DNA of 64,000 nucleotides from Kordiimonas aestuarii (lineage in GTDB: Bacteria; Pseudomonadota; Alphaproteobacteria; Sphingomonadales; Kordiimonadaceae), in NCBI RefSeq assembly GCF_025574465.1, contig NZ_JAOBPP010000012.1, forward strand, positions 38,062 through 102,061. Reading direction: 5' to 3'. Below, one piece after another: positions 8,381 to 17,181 of the stretch. The position numbers and the translations under genes were made by a program. Position 1 is the stretch's first letter, and every line of letters begins with the position of its first letter. The notes under the pieces were generated by a model. That model saw nothing but the letters and a program-made list of their open reading frames with translations, was not told the origin of the DNA and ran no database searches.

Positions 8381-9358
8381 GTGTTATTACCAGTTGTTGC
8401 CATTTTAGTTGGGCTTGTCGTCCTGGTGTGGAGTGCAGGCCTGTTCATTGACGGCGCCAAGGCCGTTGCCCAGCGTTTTGGCATGTCACCCCTGTTGATA
8501 GGCATGCTGGTTATCGGGTTCGGCACGTCAGCCCCGGAAATGGTGGTCTCTGGCCTGTCGGCCGCGCAGGGCAACCCGGGTCTCGCTCTCGGGAACGCGT
8601 TTGGCTCCAATATTACCAATATTGCCCTCATACTGGGGCTGACCGCACTTGTGCGCCCGCTTGGTGTGCATTCCAAGATATTGCGCAAGGAGCTACCCGT
8701 TCTGGCGGTGGCGACGGCTCTTGTCGCAATTTTAATGCTGGACCATCTCCTCGGTTTTTATGATGCGCTCATACTGCTTGCTGTGTTCGTCGGCCTCACT
8801 GTCTGGTCAGTCTATGAGGGGCGGCGGCATGCGCGGGACAGCTTTGGCACAAGTGTTGACCAGTCGCTGTGCAAGCCCGAAGGTCGTATGTCGCGTTCCG
8901 TGGTGATCCTTGTAACCGGGCTGGTGCTGCTTGTAGCCAGTTCGCAGGCGCTTGTGTGGGGCGCCGTGCAGATCGCAGAAGGGATGGGTATCAGCGACGT
9001 GATCATCGGGCTGACCGTTGTGGCGGTTGGTACATCGCTGCCTGAACTTGCCTCGTCTGTGATTGCCGCACGCAAGGGGGACCATGAAATTGCTTTCGGC
9101 AATGTGATCGGTTCAAACCTGTTTAATACGCTCGCGGTGACCGGTATCGCAGGCAGCATTCATGCCATCAAGGTGGACCCGATTGTTTTGACACGGGATG
9201 TGCCGGTCATGGGCTTTTTGACCATGGCGCTTTTTCTACTTGGTTTTGGCTTTCGGGGAATCGGCCGCATCAACCGGCTCGAGGGCGCGTTCCTGCTGTT
9301 GTGTTTTGCCGCCTATACTGCAGTACTCGTGGACAGCGCACTGGACGGCCTCGTCTAG
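8381..9358 (+). CDS. Calcium/sodium antiporter, YrbG/CaCA family
   Basis: 325-residue inner-membrane antiporter with about ten hydrophobic helices in two inverted halves. Each half has the ion-binding alpha repeat of the CaCA family: GFGTSAPEMVVS with GNAFGSNITNI in the first half, and AVGTSLPELASSV with GNVIGSNLFN in the second. The acidic residue in each (Glu of APE and LPE) is the expected cation ligand. The start is GTG 8381 with GAGAGG upstream. Members exchange Ca2+ or K+ for Na+ or H+; ion choice cannot be read here. It converges with the next gene, which lies on the minus strand 25 bp away. Confidence 0.88.
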   Translation: MLLPVVAILVGLVVLVWSAGLFIDGAKAVAQRFGMSPLLIGMLVIGFGTSAPEMVVSGLSAAQGNPGLALGNAFGSNITNIALILGLTALVRPLGVHSKILRKELPVLAVATALVAILMLDHLLGFYDALILLAVFVGLTVWSVYEGRRHARDSFGTSVDQSLCKPEGRMSRSVVILVTGLVLLVASSQALVWGAVQIAEGMGISDVIIGLTVVAVGTSLPELASSVIAARKGDHEIAFGNVIGSNLFNTLAVTGIAGSIHAIKVDPIVLTRDVPVMGFLTMALFLLGFGFRGIGRINRLEGAFLLLCFAAYTAVLVDSALDGLV

Positions 9359-9383
9359 TGCGGTCTGGCGGGTCCTGAAAAAC

Positions 9384-9965
9384 TTAAAGTGCAGCTTCCA
9401 ACTGGCTCATGACCTGCGCCCGCGCCGCGACATAGATATCATGGCCGTCAATGCGCACCGCCTGTGCGATCGCATCCTGTTCCTCGATCAGTTTCACGAA
9501 GTGTGGCGATGATTCTTTTTCCTGCAAGATGGAGCGCAGCTCCCGCGCATTGAAGTGTGTGTCGTAGATGCCGGCAAGCATGTCTGCCCATTTGGCGCCA
9601 TACTGAAGTTGGGCCGTGCGGATGGCGGAAACCACCGTATCCTGTACCTTTTCAAACCCGTATTGTTTGATGGCCGCTTTCACATGGGCCTCTTCCTTGA
9701 CGTCATGCAACAGCAGAAGAGACAGGTTTTTTACGGCGCCGGTGAAGCGGACAAAATCGTGCGCCGGGCTGGCGACACCTAGCATACGGCTGGAGGCGGG
9801 CCGCGTTGAGAGCGAGGCCATCAAATCGGCGGTTGCTGGCGTCACGGCGACATTTGGCATCTCACCAACCGAAACGCTGGCCCCGGCAACCACGGGCAAC
9901 GCGGATGTCGATGCAATAGCAGCAGCAAGTGCAAGGTGGGAAAGCGAGCGAAAAAAACGTGTCAT
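9384..9965 (-). CDS. Exported helical protein, DUF2059-like
   Basis: 193 residues with a signal peptide (SLSHLALAAAIASTSALPVVA). The mature part is mostly helical. GAKWADMLAGIYDTHFNARELRSILQ followed by SPHFVKLIEEQDAI (shown in two stretches here) recalls the helical motif of DUF2059-type periplasmic proteins, in which an acid-rich segment precedes a short 'SPxGxK'-like turn; this match is by eye and tentative. No enzyme motif is visible. It has its own upstream region of nearly 300 bp that is AT-rich. Confidence 0.55.
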   Translation of the reverse strand: MTRFFRSLSHLALAAAIASTSALPVVAGASVSVGEMPNVAVTPATADLMASLSTRPASSRMLGVASPAHDFVRFTGAVKNLSLLLLHDVKEEAHVKAAIKQYGFEKVQDTVVSAIRTAQLQYGAKWADMLAGIYDTHFNARELRSILQEKESSPHFVKLIEEQDAIAQAVRIDGHDIYVAARAQVMSQLEAAL

Positions 9966-10262
9966 CCAGCGGTCCTGAAAACGGTGTAAATATTACTTTC
10001 AAGCCCTTTGCTACGAGAGAAATGATGACAAATCTGCCTTTTTCGGGCACTGTCATAAAAATTTCACACACTACCTGCCGAATCACCTTCCGCGATGTAA
10101 GCTATTGAAGTGTAACAGTAATATTTTCCGGTGTGATATGAAAAAAAATTAATGCAAACACTTCAAAGCATTAAATCCTTCTTTGGCCAAATATGACTGG
10201 GTGTTACATTAATCTGTAACAAACACGTACATAATAGGAAGATTTGCCAGAAGGAGGCCAGT
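9966..10262. promoter_or_regulatory. AT-rich divergent intergenic region with TGTTAC/GTAACA repeats
   Basis: A 297-bp gap between two divergent genes. It is clearly richer in A and T than its surroundings. An inverted repeat TGTTAC (10202-10207) and GTAACA (10216-10221) lies 42 bp before the lipoprotein start, and a third copy TGTAACA is at 10111-10117. The same half-site occurs in the 10-bp repeat at 6942-6971. This suggests operators of one regulator. No coding frame is evident. Confidence 0.45.
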
Positions 10263-10643
10263 ATGCGTTTTGTATCTTTCAGTGCCATTATCGGTGCAAC
10301 AATTCTGACGGCTTGCGCGACGGCTGATGAGCCACGATTCGCCGCCGAAACACAACCGGCTGACCCTGCGGTTTATGCAAAAAGCGAGCTTCAGGACGGC
10401 GACTGGTCAAAAGCTGAAGCCGCTCTTCTCGATGCGGACGTGGCTGAAGAAGACCAGGTGTTCGCGAAGTTGAACCTTGCCTTTGTATATAGCACGACCG
10501 GCCGCCGTGAGCAGGCCATGGCTATGTACCGCGACATTCTTGACGGTCGCGACAACCCCTATGCGCTTCTGATGAACGGTGAGCCACGCCGGGTGAAGAC
10601 GATCGCCAAAACCGCGCTTGAGCGCATGGGTGGTACGCAATAA
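10263..10643 (+). CDS. Small TPR-like lipoprotein
   Basis: 126 residues starting at ATG 10263 after AGAAGGAGG. The N-terminus is a lipoprotein signal (ATILTAC, Cys18). The mature protein has one and a half helical hairpins of TPR type: GDWSKAEAALLDADVAEED, then AKLNLAFVYSTTGRREQAMA and MYRDIL. A protein this small would probably act as an adaptor or assembly partner in the envelope. It lies upstream of the secretion locus, but a 200-bp gap separates them. No named family recognised beyond the repeat. Confidence 0.7.
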   Translation: MRFVSFSAIIGATILTACATADEPRFAAETQPADPAVYAKSELQDGDWSKAEAALLDADVAEEDQVFAKLNLAFVYSTTGRREQAMAMYRDILDGRDNPYALLMNGEPRRVKTIAKTALERMGGTQ

Positions 10644-10846
10644 AACTTTTAAACCGCGACTGAACAACACCCGTGGTTTTATTCCCGCCCTCACAGGCCT
10701 GATTTACGTCAGGGCCTTTGGGGGCGGCTCCGTGTTGGGGCCTGCGCGTTTCGCTGCATTGGGGTAATTACCAGCCCACCCGACATCCTTCTTGTTCAGA
10801 CACAAAGCACATTATAGGCTCACGGCAACAGCCACTGGGACCTGAT

Positions 10847-11383
10847 ATGAACACACAGCCGGGCAGGCACCGGATACTTTACGCCGTCATTTTCCTGTTG
10901 CCCGCCGCCGGCCTCCTTTGGGCGGATCGGCCGACCTGGATCTCGCTTGCGCTGTTTCTCAACCTTTATGCACTGGCGCTGTATGACCAGTTTACCTTTC
11001 GCCTGCCAAACCTGTTGACCGGCACGCTTGTTTTGCTCGGACTATTGCGCGCCTATCTGGACGGGCTTGCCCTGCAGCCTTATCTGATAGGCGTTGCTGC
11101 CGGGTTCCTGTCGCTTTGGCTGCTGGCATTTCTCTATGAAAAACTGCGTGGCCGCCGCGGTATGGGCATGGGCGACGCCAAGTTTCTGGCCGGTGCGGGG
11201 GCATGGGTTGCGTGGTACGGCTTGCCTTTTGTATTGCTGGCAGCATCCTTGGCCGGACTCGGCGCATTTGTTCTTAAAACTGTTATGAAAGGCAAGTTTG
11301 ACCCCCTCGAGCCGATACCATTCGGCCCTTACCTTTGTCTGGGGGCGTGGCTGTCTTGGTTGTATTTCGATCTCATAAGTTAG
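10847..11383 (+). CDS. A24 prepilin peptidase, short form
   Basis: 178 residues from ATG 10847; a longer frame from GTG 10718 would add residues without hydrophobic character. It is an inner-membrane aspartyl peptidase of family A24 that cleaves prepilin leaders. The two catalytic aspartates are expected in ALYDQFTFRLPN and in the GxGD motif GMGMGDAKFL. Only the membrane catalytic domain is present; the cytosolic N-methyltransferase half of full-length PilD/GspO is absent, as in CpaA/TadV/archaeal types. It lies upstream of a gsp operon that has no gspO of its own, so it is the obvious candidate to process GspG, H, I, J and K. Whether the pseudopilins are N-methylated here is therefore open. 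Confidence 0.85.
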   Translation: MNTQPGRHRILYAVIFLLPAAGLLWADRPTWISLALFLNLYALALYDQFTFRLPNLLTGTLVLLGLLRAYLDGLALQPYLIGVAAGFLSLWLLAFLYEKLRGRRGMGMGDAKFLAGAGAWVAWYGLPFVLLAASLAGLGAFVLKTVMKGKFDPLEPIPFGPYLCLGAWLSWLYFDLIS

Positions 11384-11395
11384 TATTCGCGACAG

Positions 11396-11450
11396 TTTTG
11401 TCACACTCGTGCTTCTGTCATGTCGCTTTTGCCACTGAATCACAATGTGA
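11396..11450. promoter_or_regulatory. Control region before the duplicated lipoprotein
   Basis: The 207-bp gap 11384-11590 contains TTTTGTCAC (11396-11404), CTGTCAT (11415-11421, identical to one Pho-box half) and an 11-bp palindrome TCACAATGTGA (11440-11450). A second Pho half at the expected 11-nt spacing is weak, so phosphate control is only a possibility. Confidence 0.3.
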
Positions 11451-11590
11451 CATCAATGGTCAAAGAACTGCAAACAAACTGAAACATATCGGGATTACCG
11501 ATCATTCCCTGTGAGCCGACAGCAATACGTTGGCCATTTCGCTTGCACCAAATTTTCAAGCGACACTTTAGGCGTCGTACGGGGAATACA

Positions 11591-14425
11591 ATGACAAACC
11601 TTCAGATCATGAAAAACACGCTTCTCGCAGCAGTGGCCGCCCTGGCGCTGGTTGCTTGTGGCGACGATAGTACTGAACTTGCATCACCGGGCAATCAGGG
11701 CCCGAATCCAGGCACCGGTAACCCGGGCAACGGTGGCGGTGATGGCGGTGGCGACGGCGGCGGCAGTGCCGGCGAATGCCCAACCGGCACCGAAACCGTA
11801 GCGGTAGGTGATGAAGACCATTGCCAACTGTCGGGTACCATCACGGAAGACCTGACACTGAGTTCCGACAACATTTACCAGCTCTCGGGCAAAGTGGTTA
11901 TCGGTGTTGACACCGGCGCGGACGGCACAGCCGCCGACGGTGACGCTGCTACCCTGACGATCGAGGAAGGCACGCGCATCTACGGTGCGACGAAGACCGA
12001 CGTCCTCGTGATCTCCCGCGGGTCGAAAATCGAAGCTGTCGGCACGCAGAGCGAGCCGATCATCTTCACCTCCGGCCTTGATCTTGGTCTCGCGTCCGAG
12101 CTTGGCCTCACGCCGCGCAGCGGCCACAGCGGTTCCGCGCTCACGGAGCCTTACACCGCAGAGTGGGGCGGCATTGTGATCAGCGGTCGCGCCACCATCA
12201 ACACCTGCAACGGTGACGGTGTGTGTGAAGCTGAAGGCGAAGGTGACAGCGGCCTTTATGGCGGCGGTGACGACACCGATTCGTCGGGCACCATGAAATA
12301 TGTTCAGGTCAAATATGCCGGTAACCCGATTACCAGCACCGACGAGCTGAACGGTATCGCGTTTCAGGGCGTAGGCTCGGGCACAACGCTCGATTATATC
12401 CATGTTCACAACGGCGCGGACGACGGCGTTGAGTTCTTCGGCGGTACCACCGAGATCAAACACCTCGTAATCACCGGCGCAGACGATGACGGCTTTGACT
12501 GGACCCAGGGCTGGCGCGGTAAGGCTCAACATGTAATCATCATGCAGAACCCGAACCAACCCGCTTCCGACCAGGGTATCGAGGCCGACAACTTCGGTGA
12601 CGGCAACGACTTCCTGCCGCGAGCCAAGCCACGCCTTGCCAACTTCACCATCGTTGGCTCCTACAGCCAGGGCGGTGAAAGCGACATCGGCATGCTGCTG
12701 CGTGAAGGTACAGGCGCAAACATCTATAACACTGTCGTTTCTGACTTCGGCGATGCGTGTCTTGATATCGACCAGGACGCTACCTTCACCAACGCGGGTT
12801 CTTCTGCTACGAACCTCACAGGTAACCTGACGATCGAGAGCACGCTCCTCGACACCGGTTGTCTGTCGGTCTTCAAGGACGATGGTAACAACTTCGACCT
12901 AGAAACATACTTCACCAACCAGGACAACAACGTTGTTGGCACGACAACCCTGTCGAACGGCTTCATCAACGGGTCCGCGGAAAATGCGGTTGTTGCAACA
13001 GATGTCAGCGCGGTGGACGGCTTCTTTGACGCTACCGACTATGCCGGTGCTGTGAAAAGCTCTGCCGGGGAAGACAACTGGACAATCGGTTGGACCTATG
13101 GTCTGAACCCTGATCCGGAATGTCCTTCGGGCACGTCCGAAAACGCCGATGGCCAGTGTGTGATCTCTGGTACATATACCAGCGATCTTCGCCTCGTATC
13201 GGGTCTGGACTATGTGCTTGACGGCAAGGTGACCTTCGGTATCGACATGGGTCCGGACCCGGACAGCCCGCTTTCAGCTGGTGTTGCTACCACGCTGACG
13301 ATTGAGCCTGGTGTTACGGTTATGGGGGCTGACCTTGAAAGCTACCTGATCATCTCCCGCGGTTCCAAGCTTCGCTCGAACGGTACGGTTGATGCGCCGG
13401 TTACCTTCACTGCGATCGACCCGGATACCCGCAACCTCGATACCGATACAGCGCTTTGGGGCGGTCTCGTGATCAACGGTCGTGCGACGATCAACACCTG
13501 TAACGGGTCCGGTGTGTGCGAAGCCGAAGGCGAGGGTGATAGCGGCCTCTACGGCGGTATCGACGACACCGACGACAGCGGTCAGATCTTCTACACCCGC
13601 GTTGTTTATGCCGGTAACCCGATCACCAGCACGGACGAGCTGAACGGTATTGCCTTCCAAGGCGTTGGTTCCTCAACGGAAATCGACTACCTGCAAGTTC
13701 ACAACGGTGCGGACGATGCGGTTGAATTCTTCGGTGGTACCGTCAATGCGAAACACCTCGTACTGACTGGCGCTGACGATGACAGCCTCGACTGGACGCA
13801 AGGCTGGCGCGGTAAGGTTCAGCACGTTGTAATCCTGCAGAACCCGAACCAACCGGCGACTGACCAGGGTATCGAAGCCGATAACTTCGGCGACGGTAAC
13901 GACTTCCTGCCACGGGCACACCCGGTTATCGCCAACGCGACAATCATCGGTGCGGCTGCGGCTGGCGGCGAGAGCGACATCGGTATCCTGCTTCGTGAAG
14001 GCACTGCCGGTAACCTTTACAATGTGGTTGTTGCTGACTTTGGTGACGCATGTCTCGATATCGACCAGGATGCTACCTTCGCGGTATCCGGTCCGACTGC
14101 GACGACGCTGACAGGCGACCTGACCATGCAGTCGACCATGCTGGCCGAGAGCTGTGCCACGATCTTCAAGGACGACGGTAACGTCTTTGACCTCGAGACA
14201 TGGTTCCTGAGCCAAAGCAACAACTTTGTAGCAACCCACACACTGACCACACAGTCGGGCGCTGCTAGCTTCAAGAACTACATCAACGGTTCGACGGAAG
14301 CTGGTGCAACGGCAACTGATGTGAATGCAGTGGACAGCTTCTTCGACACCACCACCTACATCGGCGCGGTGTCTGGCGCTGACGCTGACTGGGTTGCAGG
14401 CTGGACTGTCTGGCTGAACCAGTAA
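11591..14425 (+). CDS. Duplicated beta-helix-like surface lipoprotein, ElpS-like position
   Basis: 944 residues from ATG 11591, with GGGGA upstream. The signal ends in a lipobox ALVAC (Cys23), then a Gly/Asp-rich linker (about 33-60). Two large tandem repeats follow, residues about 63-505 and 511-944. Each has a Cys pair at its start, WGG(I/L)VI(S/N)GRATINTCNG, EAEGEGDSGLYGG, AGNPITSTDELNGIAFQGVG, DWTQGWRGK and DQGIEADNFGDGNDFLPRA. Matching cysteines suggest about three disulfides per repeat. The many short strand-turn units and Asp-rich loops fit a parallel beta-helix that may bind cations. Related proteins are known in Bacteroidetes and proteobacteria, mostly unnamed. It precedes a TonB-dependent receptor and a T2SS operon, an order I recall for the T2SS-exported lipoprotein ElpS of Caulobacter. 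Function unknown; T2SS cargo is inferred. Confidence 0.7.
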   Translation: MTNLQIMKNTLLAAVAALALVACGDDSTELASPGNQGPNPGTGNPGNGGGDGGGDGGGSAGECPTGTETVAVGDEDHCQLSGTITEDLTLSSDNIYQLSGKVVIGVDTGADGTAADGDAATLTIEEGTRIYGATKTDVLVISRGSKIEAVGTQSEPIIFTSGLDLGLASELGLTPRSGHSGSALTEPYTAEWGGIVISGRATINTCNGDGVCEAEGEGDSGLYGGGDDTDSSGTMKYVQVKYAGNPITSTDELNGIAFQGVGSGTTLDYIHVHNGADDGVEFFGGTTEIKHLVITGADDDGFDWTQGWRGKAQHVIIMQNPNQPASDQGIEADNFGDGNDFLPRAKPRLANFTIVGSYSQGGESDIGMLLREGTGANIYNTVVSDFGDACLDIDQDATFTNAGSSATNLTGNLTIESTLLDTGCLSVFKDDGNNFDLETYFTNQDNNVVGTTTLSNGFINGSAENAVVATDVSAVDGFFDATDYAGAVKSSAGEDNWTIGWTYGLNPDPECPSGTSENADGQCVISGTYTSDLRLVSGLDYVLDGKVTFGIDMGPDPDSPLSAGVATTLTIEPGVTVMGADLESYLIISRGSKLRSNGTVDAPVTFTAIDPDTRNLDTDTALWGGLVINGRATINTCNGSGVCEAEGEGDSGLYGGIDDTDDSGQIFYTRVVYAGNPITSTDELNGIAFQGVGSSTEIDYLQVHNGADDAVEFFGGTVNAKHLVLTGADDDSLDWTQGWRGKVQHVVILQNPNQPATDQGIEADNFGDGNDFLPRAHPVIANATIIGAAAAGGESDIGILLREGTAGNLYNVVVADFGDACLDIDQDATFAVSGPTATTLTGDLTMQSTMLAESCATIFKDDGNVFDLETWFLSQSNNFVATHTLTTQSGAASFKNYINGSTEAGATATDVNAVDSFFDTTTYIGAVSGADADWVAGWTVWLNQ

Positions 14426-14435
14426 TCAACACCAT

Positions 14436-14473
14436 GAGCCGCGGTGGGAGACCCAACTCTCTCGCTGCGGCTC
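14436..14473 (+). terminator. Hairpin between the lipoprotein and receptor genes
   Basis: GAGCCGC (14436-14442) pairs with GCGGCTC (14467-14473) across a 24-nt loop; only a short T stretch follows. It may lower read-through so that the lipoprotein is made in excess over the receptor. Confidence 0.45.
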
Positions 14474-14508
14474 CCGTTTATGCAAATCCCATAAGCTGGA
14501 TGTGAAAA

Positions 14509-17127
14509 ATGAAATTGTTCCACAATAGTCTTAAAGGCTCTCTCATGGCCTCGACTTTCCTAGTGGCAGCACCTGCGCTTCTGGCGTCTGGTGCGATCGC
14601 ACAGGAGAGTGATGATCAAGACAGTGGCGTAGAGGAAATCACCGTTCAGGGTCGTTATATCCCGGACGAAAAGCGGGCTACTTCCGAGATTGCAAATGTC
14701 ATCGACGCGGATGCTTTCTCATTGGCTGGCGATAGCGATGTCGCGGTTGCGCTGCAACGTGTGCCGGGCCTGTCGCTTGTAGGCGGCAAATACGTTTATG
14801 TACGCGGCCTTGGTGAACGTTACTCCTCCACGCTTCTCAATAACTCGGGCATCCCGAGCCCGGAACCACTTCGCAAGGTGGTGCCGCTCGATATCTTCCC
14901 GACGTCGCTGATTGAAAGCGTCCTCGTACAGAAAACCTATTCGCCGCAATATCCGGGTGAATTCGGTGGTGGTGTGATCGACCTTCGCACCAAGGCCGTA
15001 CCGGACGATTTCGTTCTCGAAGTCGGCATCAAGGGAAAATACAACTCCGAAGCCACCTTCAAGGACGGTCTGAGCTATGACGGCACGAATTCCGAGATTT
15101 TCGGTTTCGGCGGGTCGCGCCGCAACATCCCGGATGAAATCTTGAAGGATGTCACGCTCGAAAGTCTGACGGAAGAAGAGCGCGAGGCAGCCGGTGAAGC
15201 GCTGCCGAACATCTGGTCGATCGACCATGAGACCAACCTGCCGGGTGGTGGCGTGGACTTCGTCTGGGGTAACCGCTATGACGTGGGCAGCGAAAGCGCC
15301 TTCGGTTTCTTTACCGCCGTTACCTATGATGTGAATACGCGCTACCGGAACGGCATTCGCCGCACGGTGACCGCGTCCGACAGCGGGCCGGTTATCCGTT
15401 CCAACTTCGCGCCGGAAGTCTGCTTCAATGACGACTTCAAGGGCGAAGGCGGGGACGACTGCGGCGTGCGCCAGTCCAACATGGACGTGTCACTGAACGG
15501 GATCCTTTCCCTCGGCTACGAGATCAACAACGACCACTCGCTGAACGTCACCTCCACGGTGCTGCGTCAGAGCACGAAGCGGTCGCTGATTGAAAAAGGT
15601 GTGTTCGCACAGGAAGACTCACTCCGGACCCGTTCGACGATCGACTGGATCGAAAGCCAGGTATGGGCGAACCAGCTGAGCGGCCAGCATAACTTCATGC
15701 TGTTCGGTGACAGCGATGTGTTCCAGGACACGGTCTTTAACTGGCGCGCGAACCTCTCCCGCTCCGACCGTGACGTGCCGCTGCGCCGGAACACGGTGTA
15801 TGAGTACAACAGCAACCTGGACGCGGACCTGATCCTCGCCCGGACCGACGGCAACACCACGATCTATAACGCTCTCGACGAGGAAACGAAGGAATTCGGC
15901 TTCGACCTTGAGCAGGCGATGTATATCGCGGACACGCCGGTTGATATTCTTGGCGGGTTTACCTATGCGGAGAAGGAGCGGAGCTTCGGCCTCGTGCGCT
16001 ATAACTTCGCCTTCCCGTCCGGTACCACAACCGACCTGCGTCGGCTCGCGCCCGAAATCATCTTTGGCGCGGTCAATATCGACCCTGACGGTATCCGTCT
16101 GACGGAAACCTTCGATCCCTCGGACTTCTACACCGCCGACTTTGAAAACATTCAGGGTTACCTCGGCGCGGATGTGGAGCTGTCGCCCAAGATGCGGATC
16201 GCCTTTGGCGTTCGCTATGAGGACAGCACCCAGGTTGTCGATACGGTTGACCGGACGACGGATGACCCGATCCGGGTAACGCAGAAGGGTGAATACTGGC
16301 TTCCGGCTGCGACCTTCACCTATGAGATCATCGACAATATGCAGGTTCGCCTGGCCTACAGCCAGACGATCGCCCGGCCCGACATGCGCGAGCTGTCTAC
16401 CGCCCCCTTTGTTGACGATGAGCGTGGTCTGACGGTTCGCGGTAACCCGGAACTCCGGATCACCGAGATCGAAAGCTATGACGCCCGCTTCGAATGGTAT
16501 TTCGCCGCCGGTGAAAGCCTGACGGTTGGCGCCTTCTACAAGAAGTTCGACAACCCGATCGAGCAGAGCGTGAACGCCCTCGGCGATGACCGCCTGATCA
16601 CCTATGTGAACGGCGAGAAGGCCGACCTCAAGGGTGTCGAGATCGAGGTCGAGAAGATCCTCTTCCTGCAGGACTGGTTCGGCTGGGATTGGCTCGGTGG
16701 CCGCGAGGTGTTCATCAAGGCCAACGGCTCCTATATCGACGGTGAAACCACCACCGCGGAAGCGGATCTCGGTGCGGTGACAAACGCGATCCGTCCGTTC
16801 CAGGGGCAGTCGAATTGGCTTGGCAACCTGCAGTTTGGCTGGCGTGATTATGACCGCGGTGAAAACCTCGCCCTCGTCCTGAACTATACCGGCAAGCGCC
16901 TGTCGCTTCTCGGTGTGTTCGAGACCCCGGACGAGTATGAAAACCCGCCGCTTATGCTGAACTTCGCCTACAGCAAGGAATTCCAGGTGGGCGACAATAT
17001 CCTTGAGATGAAGCTCGAGGCCGAAAACCTCCTGGGTGACGAGATCCTCTACACCCAGTTCGGTGTCGCGACAGAGCAGTATGACCTTGGTCGGACTGTC
17101 ACTCTCGGATTTAAATATAAATTCTAG
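14509..17127 (+). CDS. TonB-dependent outer-membrane receptor
   Basis: 872-residue outer-membrane receptor. A signal peptide ends near ALLASGAIAQ, and the TonB-box-like segment is GVEEITVQG. The plug domain carries DVAVALQRVPGLSLVGGKYV and VRGLGERYSSTLLNN, with VPLDIFPTSLIESVLVQKTY and the PGEFGGGVIDL element that ends the plug. The barrel has long Asp/Arg-rich strands and ends in the aromatic-final VTLGFKYKF. This plug style (VRGL.ERY...LNG/N) is common in large-substrate alphaproteobacterial receptors. It lies 83 bp after the duplicated lipoprotein gene and 54 bp before gspC, so the lipoprotein may present ligand to this receptor. The ligand is unknown. Confidence 0.9.
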   Translation: MKLFHNSLKGSLMASTFLVAAPALLASGAIAQESDDQDSGVEEITVQGRYIPDEKRATSEIANVIDADAFSLAGDSDVAVALQRVPGLSLVGGKYVYVRGLGERYSSTLLNNSGIPSPEPLRKVVPLDIFPTSLIESVLVQKTYSPQYPGEFGGGVIDLRTKAVPDDFVLEVGIKGKYNSEATFKDGLSYDGTNSEIFGFGGSRRNIPDEILKDVTLESLTEEEREAAGEALPNIWSIDHETNLPGGGVDFVWGNRYDVGSESAFGFFTAVTYDVNTRYRNGIRRTVTASDSGPVIRSNFAPEVCFNDDFKGEGGDDCGVRQSNMDVSLNGILSLGYEINNDHSLNVTSTVLRQSTKRSLIEKGVFAQEDSLRTRSTIDWIESQVWANQLSGQHNFMLFGDSDVFQDTVFNWRANLSRSDRDVPLRRNTVYEYNSNLDADLILARTDGNTTIYNALDEETKEFGFDLEQAMYIADTPVDILGGFTYAEKERSFGLVRYNFAFPSGTTTDLRRLAPEIIFGAVNIDPDGIRLTETFDPSDFYTADFENIQGYLGADVELSPKMRIAFGVRYEDSTQVVDTVDRTTDDPIRVTQKGEYWLPAATFTYEIIDNMQVRLAYSQTIARPDMRELSTAPFVDDERGLTVRGNPELRITEIESYDARFEWYFAAGESLTVGAFYKKFDNPIEQSVNALGDDRLITYVNGEKADLKGVEIEVEKILFLQDWFGWDWLGGREVFIKANGSYIDGETTTAEADLGAVTNAIRPFQGQSNWLGNLQFGWRDYDRGENLALVLNYTGKRLSLLGVFETPDEYENPPLMLNFAYSKEFQVGDNILEMKLEAENLLGDEILYTQFGVATEQYDLGRTVTLGFKYKF

Positions 17128-17146
17128 GACAAAGCCTTTAGGCTAC

Positions 17147-17170
17147 GGCCCAATGCTACGGCATTGGGCC
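17147..17170 (+). terminator. Perfect 10-bp hairpin with UACG tetraloop before gspC
   Basis: GGCCCAATGC (17147-17156), loop TACG (17157-17160), GCATTGGGCC (17161-17170). The stem is perfect and the loop is a UNCG-class tetraloop closed by C-G, which is exceptionally stable. It has no T-run, so it may be a partial terminator, a 3' stabiliser for the receptor mRNA or a processing boundary before the gsp genes. Confidence 0.7.
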
Positions 17171-17181
17171 CTTGAGTATAG

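Noticed and set aside
10718..10846. N-terminal extension of the prepilin peptidase from GTG 10718
   Set aside because: Extra residues lack hydrophobic or domain character; ATG 10847 directly precedes the membrane segments.
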